The notes below the pieces were generated by a model that did no database searches, had not been told where the DNA came from, and worked only from the letters and a program-made list of their open reading frames with translations. 64,000 nt of DNA from Kingdonia uniflora (Eukaryota; Streptophyta; Magnoliopsida; Ranunculales; Circaeasteraceae), in contig JACGCM010002890.1 in the NCBI GenBank assembly GCA_014058105.1, forward strand, positions 806,001 to 870,000, in the 5' to 3' direction. Position 1 is the stretch's first letter. Each line of letters opens with the position of its first letter. Below are positions 58,545-64,000 of this stretch, piece after piece. The position numbers and the translations under genes were made by a program.

Positions 58545-58746
58545 AAGTTTAAGCTTAGGATTTGGCTTATCTAAATCTGGGAGGTCAACAACCTCTGCGG
58601 CTAGTGCATATCTCTCTTTCTTGCTCTTCTCCTACATCGGCCTAAGCTCCGGGTAAAGTTTCCAACAATAATCAGAAATATGCCCACTCGCCTTAAAAAA
58701 TTTCTGAAGACCCCTCTCCTTTGGCCTCTCCCTTATGCTCATTTTT

Positions 58747-59682
58747 CTAACTAGACTTGTACCCCGACTTGATCTTGACGTCTTCTTTGTCATTCTTCAA
58801 GTACTTGCCTGCAATGGCAATTTCTTTCACGGTAGCGTCCTCGATATTGGCCACAGTAAAGAGCTTCAACTCTCTCCTAATGGACTTCGACAAACCCCCC
58901 GTGTGCTTCATGAACACCTTATACTCGTCCACATCAATGTCCAAAACCAAAGCTTGGTTATAAAATGTCATAGTGTACTCCTGTACGGATTGCTTAAACT
59001 TTTGGTGCAAATTGTGCCATTTATACCATCTCTCTTGCTCATACCCAATCGGATAAAGCTATTTTCGCACTAAAACCTTAAATTTTTTCCAACCCAAATC
59101 TCCTACATCGTGGCATTTCTGATAAGATTTCCACCACGTGAGTGTATGACTTACAAATTTCAACGTAGCAAAGCATATTTGTTGAGCATTGGAGTATTTA
59201 TAAACATAAAAATAGGTCTCTAACATATCGAACCAATTATCCAACTTCTCGGCATCGATGGAACCATCGAATACCAGAATCTCAATCTTAAAATCAATAC
59301 GAAAATTTTGCATTGGATTCAATGACTTACCAAAACCTGTGTGCTCCTTGACAGATTCGGTATCACTAGAATTATGATTTATCCCCTCATTATCGATGTC
59401 TCCATCCCCCTCCAAAACTCATTTCCTCCACGAGCGGCCTCGCCGTATCGCTGAAGTAGAAGCCTTTGCGAGGTTCGTGAGACGCAATTGCTCTACCAAC
59501 TCCCCTACAGTAGAAGTTAGGTCGGAAACTGTCGTTTCCAAAATCGTGATTCGGTCGTTGGCCTCTTCCATCTCCAAATCGTCATTCTCCTTCGAATTAG
59601 GTTTGCGATGAATCGTCAACGGACTCACTAGCTTCTCCTTTTTTTGCTTGAGACGGTCAGGTATAGATACCATAAACCACAA
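58747..59682 (-). pseudogene. Gag of Gypsy element 5, broken
   Basis: Three minus-strand segments in order. 59682-59419 is a coiled-coil-like N-terminus (ANDRITILETTVSDLTST, VGELVEQLRL). 59415-59059 is the start of the retrotransposon gag domain (ILVFDGSIDAEKLDNWFD, LTWWKSYQKCHD). 59010-58747 is its C-terminal helices (QSVQEYTMTFYNQALVL, GGLSKSIRRELKLF). Single stops or shifts separate them. A Cys-rich knuckle region probably lies in 58720-58550 but is decayed. Confidence 0.85.
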
Positions 59683-59721
59683 TCAACCCCCGAAGATCGT
59701 AACTGGAAAAATGATACCACT

Positions 59722-60191
59722 TAATCCACAATACGATTGATAAAGCTCTAGTTAGTAAAAAAAATACGAAGAACGCCAATTGGTTTGGAAAAATAGAGAA
59801 TTCGATTACTAAAACAAAATAATTACAATGAGAATCTCTCAAACCCTAGCATTTTCTCAGAACTCTTTTCAGATCTAACATAACCTAGAAAATAACCTAA
59901 ATTTCTTTTATATACTAGGGAACTCGGAAATCATAAAAACACGGATCTCGTGGCAAAACAGCGCCTAAATATCACAAACACCGCCAAAGTCGTTCGAACG
60001 ACTTTACGCCTAATTGGTCTAAAACCCTAAAAAGTTGTCAACTCGTTTGAACGAAATCTCAACTCGTTCGAGCGAAATATGGCTCTGGGCCAAAATTCCA
60101 GTGGGGATGACAAAGGTCGTTCGAACGACTCTCAAGCTCGTTCGAACAACTTTTACTTAAACTTCCAACATTCCTAGATCCTCCTGGATCA
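59722..60191 (-). repeat. 5' LTR of Gypsy element 5
   Basis: 470-bp LTR. The TTCGAA palindromes are at about 59990-60150. The putative TATA box is at 59907-59914 (minus strand TATATAAA) within TTTATATACTAGGGAA, the same 16-bp word as in Copia 1 (5940-5955). The stretch tgggccaaaattc...ggtcgttcgaac (60086-60126) also matches Copia 1 (1980-2020). Confidence 0.92.
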
Positions 60192-60196
60192 CTGGT

Positions 60197-62976
60197 CGTG
60201 AGTTGATTTTCCAGTCACGGTTCTACCTTAGCCCAGCTTTATCAGGGGTCTGCTTAACCAAGAGGTGCCGGTCTCATAATTACAAGGTTGTCTTACAAAA
60301 AAGGAACTTTGATATCCATTATTCGCCAAGGTTATATGGCTGGTTGATGTTGTAAAGAATACTTCTGTTACAGCACTACCAGTCTACAGTACCTTAACAT
60401 GCACTAACTCAACTTGTGATAGACTCAGTAGAGCACTGCATTGTGCTAGCTAATCAATGCACGTTGATTTATATATTAACAGTTACCATCTTTTTCTTCA
60501 AGAGACTTTGGGTCTTCTATTCTGCCTCTATTTGATGGAAATAACTTGTTCTTGATTAGGAAGTGGTTTTTTCGAAGGGAACTTTGTAGTGATATTGTGA
60601 GAAAAGACAATTTATCATGATGTTAGATACTAAATGCTGAATTATGCAAATGGGGGTATTTAAATATCTGCTGTAAATAGTTGCTGATTCCGCAACTGCT
60701 GGATTTTTGGAGTCAATAAATATGACATTTCTTTGAAACCTGTTGAAGGAATCGGTCATGCTGTTTGTGGAAATTTTGTTAATTCTCATCTAGGATGACA
60801 CAAAGGTCATTTGGGTAGGAGCTAGGAGCCAAAACTATATTACCTAGCATAGGACGGAATGCAGCTAACAGATTAGCCACACCATCAGCTTCTCTAATTA
60901 CATGAGAAACTTTGTAAGAATAAAGAGTGCCTAGCGACTATGTAGGCCAAATCTCCTTAGTTTTAATATTAATGGAATATCAACCAAGAAAAGACAAATG
61001 CCTGATGGCTTAACACATATATAAATCAGAGAAAGGGCTAAAGGTTCATTAAGACTATCCCCATTAGTCGCACAACCAAGAAAAGTAATGCAGTGTGGAA
61101 GAACATATTACAACCATGGTATCTAAGAATAGCTATGTTGAAAGTTATAATTGAAACGATAAGTGGACATCTTTGTAAAACTGCAACATGATACTTAGTT
61201 TCAGTATTGAAATGCAGCTTAAATAGTACAGAGATCAGATTGAACAGTTGGACATTGATCTGATGCAGTGAAATAGTACTGAGATCAGATTAAATGAGTA
61301 ATAAGGGAATCATTATAACAAAATTAAATTCAAACACCCATAAATTAAGGTCTTGTCGGCTCCATTCCCGTTCTTGCATCCTACTTCATATTCTAAATCC
61401 AGTTCAGTGCCTATAATCATAATCAGACCCAGTTTGAAACTGCTAGTTGATCAACTTGAAACTAAACCCAACAATGTGCTTTTCAAATAATTAAACACTG
61501 ATTTTGAGAGTAAGAAAATAAACTAAAAGACACGAACAAGCTTAAGCAAACCATATAATCATATAGATGAATTCAATAGCTAGCAACTAAGTATCAAAGC
61601 ATATGAGACTGATGCTAGGAGGAGCACAGTAGATCCTAGTAGCCTAAGCTTTATGTTAACTAGAAAGCACAACTTCGAGAAAAATTTCATAAAGTTACAT
61701 CTCACAAACAAAACACTAGAAGTTTATACAGAGAAAAAAACACTCGTTTACTATTCCCTTACTCTTTAGTCATCTTCTTCTCTGGATTGAGCCTATTATT
61801 GCCTCTTTCCCTTGCCATAATTGAAGCAATCAATATAACAGTCTCCCCGTAAGTACACATTTTCTTGAGCGGGGTAAAAAAACATGGAATTTTAAGCAAT
61901 CAAAGGTCACAAGTTACTGGATCATAGAAAACCACTTCCTGCAAATTAGTTCCATGTTGCAGTAAAATTTTGCCATTTTTTTGAATAAGTAATGCACTAA
62001 CATAATTGAAACTGATAGGTTGTGGGGTCATCTTCACACACGCACGTCGAATTGTTTCCACGCATTTTGCCCGGCCACTCTCTATTTAGTAGTTATGTTT
62101 TATTTTATTTAGTAATTCTTATTAGAAGTCTGATTAGGGTTTTTTATTCTAAATGGCATTTCCTAATTGCTTTCTAATTGTGATGAGCCTCCTTATGCCT
62201 ATAAAAAGAAAGCTCATCTACCTTTATTTTTTAATGTTAGTTTTAGTGAGAGAAAGACTTAGCGTTAGGCAGAGGAGAGAGGATTTAGAGACACTCAAAA
62301 ACCAAACACTCAAGTCTCACTCAATACCAACCACTCATCTCTATTAGATGAGTGGCTCTCAAAATTTCTAATTTTCTATATAGGAAATGAGGTGGAAAAA
62401 GGTTTTGGTCCTAGCTGCCCCACTTCCTCTCTCTTCCCCCTCTAGCTGACAAACACGTCGTATTTCCCTCTCTCTTACAAAGATTTCAAACATCAGATTG
62501 TTGTCTCTCCCTCTCTCTCTCTCTCTCTCTTTTTCTCTCTCTGATATACTCAACATTAATGTTTAATTCGAATTCCCTAAATTCCCTCCCTTAAATCTCT
62601 TTCTCTCTCTCAAACAGTTTCTCCCTCCATTTTAACCAATTATTCTTTATCGAACAGTTTCTCTCTCTCGAACAATTTCTCTCTATTATACTTATCGTTA
62701 GAAACAGGGCAGACAGTGTTCTTTTTATTGGGATTTGGGGGATTCAGAGAAGGGAATAATAAAAGGTTTGATGTTGAATATTGGAGAACGGAGATAAAGT
62801 GGAAATTGCCGTCTATTTGAAGGTATTGGAAATCTTTGTTATACCAATTGACAATATCCCAATACCAATAATTATAGTTCATTTACCCCTTTGTGTAATG
62901 TATTTTACAATCGAAATTGCCAATTTATTTCCCTTAGTTCATGTCCCCTCTGTGCATTGCATGGATAGAAGTCAAA
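60197..62976. other. Host intergenic DNA
   Basis: 2.8 kb without a recognisable gene. A TATA-like tataaaaag (about 62200) is followed by GA-rich leader-like DNA, then a perfect 10-bp stem with a 5-nt loop (ccactcatct/agatgagtgg, about 62331-62355). CT microsatellites lie at 62505-62545 and 62595-62690. The 62195-62360 block could be the start of a transcript or an LTR fragment; neither is supported further. Confidence 0.4.
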
Positions 62977-63251
62977 ATTGTTGAATTCGATAATATGGCA
63001 ATGGAATTGGAGTTATGGAAATATAGTATTGTCGAATTCGATAATTTAACTATGTAATTAGAGTTATGGAAATCAAATATTATCGAAATCGATAATTTAT
63101 CAATTGTAATTGGAGTTATGGAAACCTAATATTGTCGAGCTCGATAATTATGATAATGTGCATGAAGCATTACATATATAACATTGTCGACTTCGACAAT
63201 TACCAAGTATAATTGGAGTTATATATATATAATATTATCGATTTCTATAAT
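62977..63251. repeat. 51-bp minisatellite with palindromic cores
   Basis: Six copies, with 18-bp palindrome-like cores starting at 62977, 63028, 63079, 63131, 63183 and 63234 (spacing 51, 51, 52, 52, 51). The cores read attRtcgaNNtcgaYaat in the best copies. Between them lies a conserved aattggagttatggaaa. The two central bases vary freely (at, at, aa, gc, ct, tt). Confidence 0.92.
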
Positions 63252-63277
63252 ATTGCGCTGAGACTTAGCCTAATAAA

Positions 63278-63297
63278 ATTGTGTACATGTACACAAT
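63278..63297. repeat. Perfect 20-bp palindrome
   Basis: The core ttgtgtacatgtacacaa is its own reverse complement and extends by one A/T pair on each side. It lies 27 bp past the minisatellite and about 190 bp upstream of the ATG at 63489. Confidence 0.9.
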
Positions 63298-63488
63298 AAA
63301 AGAGAAAGTGTCTCCTACAACTTTCAATAGAAGAAAAAGAGAGTTGGACAGAGCAGACACAGAACACCCAGAGTTTAAATTTGTAAAAACATATAAGAGG
63401 AAGAGAAAGACTGTTGAAAAGAAAACAGTGGACCCTCTAAACACTGTTGAATAATCCCCTAACTTTGAAACTACGTAGAGTTGATCCA

Positions 63489-63731
63489 ATGGATCATATT
63501 GAAGATGGTGGCGAGGCTAGGTTAACTGGGGGCTCTGAAATTCATAATGAGTCTGCCCAACCTGCTTTGGGATCTCAACCAACGCTCCCAACTGATTCTG
63601 ATGTTAACATTCCTAGTGTTGGGGAGAATTGTGAACATAGTGTTGGGGGTAATTGTGAAGGCGAGGTGGCTACAAATAGCAAAAATGTTGGCCCTATTAA
63701 TAATAGTTTACTCAGGAGCTTCAACTTCTAA
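63489..63731 (+). CDS. Start of an unidentified gene (hypothetical, 81-codon frame)
   Basis: ATG 63489 opens MDHIEDGGEARLTGGSEIH and continues as a Gly/Asn/Ser-rich, acidic, low-complexity segment (NIPSVGENCEHSVGGNCEG) to a stop at 63731. A second coding-like block follows at about 63846-63973 (EKPCLRVYYHPSTWNLTRE then PQMVQDLVKLKGLDR), which could be the next exon of a gene leaving the window on the right. A disordered, acidic N-terminus before a folded domain is common in plant transposase-derived and regulatory proteins, but I recognise no family. Confidence 0.35.
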   Translation: MDHIEDGGEARLTGGSEIHNESAQPALGSQPTLPTDSDVNIPSVGENCEHSVGGNCEGEVATNSKNVGPINNSLLRSFNF

Positions 63732-64000
63732 AGAGCGAGGTCGATCACGCTAGGGCAGGTATACTATTCAATTATTATTTGTTATTCCCATTATTTGTTA
63801 CATTTTATTTGGTAATCTCATTTTTTTCTTACATAATCGATGTTATTGTTCAGGAGAAGCCGTGTCTTCGTGTTTACTATCACCCGTCAACGTGGAATCT
63901 TACAAGGGAACCACAAATGGTCCAGGATTTGGTTAAGTTGAAGGGTTTAGATAGAATTAGGATCATATCGTAAGACTCTTATAACTCCGGCCTTATTTAT

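Larger units (their letters stand above)
57000..60191 (-). mobile_element. Small Gypsy LTR retrotransposon 5, non-autonomous
   Basis: Minus-strand element with perfect 5-bp duplications CTGGT (56995-56999 and 60192-60196). LTRs are 57000-57505 and 59722-60191. On the minus strand they run TGAT...GGATTA, so the 3' terminus is TA rather than CA. A purine tract AAAGGGGGAGCCA lies at 57506-57518, and the primer-side sequence AGTGGTATCA is at about 59712-59721. The internal region is only 2.2 kb: gag, protease and the end of RNase H, with RT and integrase missing. Confidence 0.93.

Noticed and set aside
62153..62347. 64-codon plus-strand frame after a TATA-like box
   Set aside because: Low-complexity GA-rich leader sequence with no domain; it looks untranslated.

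Overview
The window is plant nuclear DNA, probably from a eudicot with a repeat-rich genome. The evidence is split genes with GT-AG introns, Copia and Gypsy LTR retrotransposons of plant lineages, a PIF/Harbinger transposon, a tRNA-derived SINE, a LINE remnant and CT/GA-rich leader sequences. Nothing points to a prokaryote: there are no operons, Shine-Dalgarno sites or CRISPR arrays. About 80 percent of the window is transposable element, and almost every element reading frame is broken.

Layout. (1) 1-1614: low-complexity host DNA ending in part of a minus-strand host exon. (2) 1615-6160: minus-strand Copia (Tork-like) element inserted in that exon. (3) 6161-6934: rest of the host exon, then a SINE with perfect 12-bp target duplications. 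(4) 6935-28660: remains of a minus-strand host gene related to the DNA dioxygenase ALKBH2. Exon 1 (28207-28416) is about 20 kb from the next recognisable exon (8388-8497). The intron between them holds a plus-strand Tork-like Copia element (8526-13878) and a plus-strand SIRE/Maximus-type Copia element (14117-27799). The SIRE element carries an env-like third reading frame, and a solo Gypsy LTR (14631-17264) sits inside its 5' LTR. (5) 29051-44679: a short host reading frame split by a 15.2-kb PIF/Harbinger element (29264-44478, target duplication TAC). The Harbinger element contains a minus-strand SIRE deletion derivative (31476-37450) inside its transposase gene and a LINE endonuclease remnant inside an intron of its second gene. 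(6) 44709-56401: minus-strand Athila-type Gypsy element containing a 1.24-kb GA-rich MITE (49896-51139, TSD TAA). (7) 57000-60191: small minus-strand Gypsy element with most of RT deleted. (8) 60197-64000: host intergenic DNA with a 51-bp satellite and the start of an unidentified gene.

Three signals stand out. First, LTRs of five otherwise unrelated retrotransposon families carry dense arrays of TTCGAA-centred palindromes, in two flavours: AGTCGTTCGAACGACT and TCTATTCGAATAGA. The U3 regions of one Copia element and one Gypsy element are nearly identical across this module and the TATA region, which looks like a promoter cassette shared between superfamilies. Second, six tandem 51-52-bp repeats (62977-63251) each carry a palindrome whose two arms change together from copy to copy. 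Third, removing the Harbinger element plus one TSD copy restores an uninterrupted host reading frame, and the element's right end has captured an inverted copy of the flanking host DNA.

No functional cellular pathway can be assembled from this window. It records layered insertion, internal deletion and decay. Identifications come from motifs read in translations; no database search was possible.
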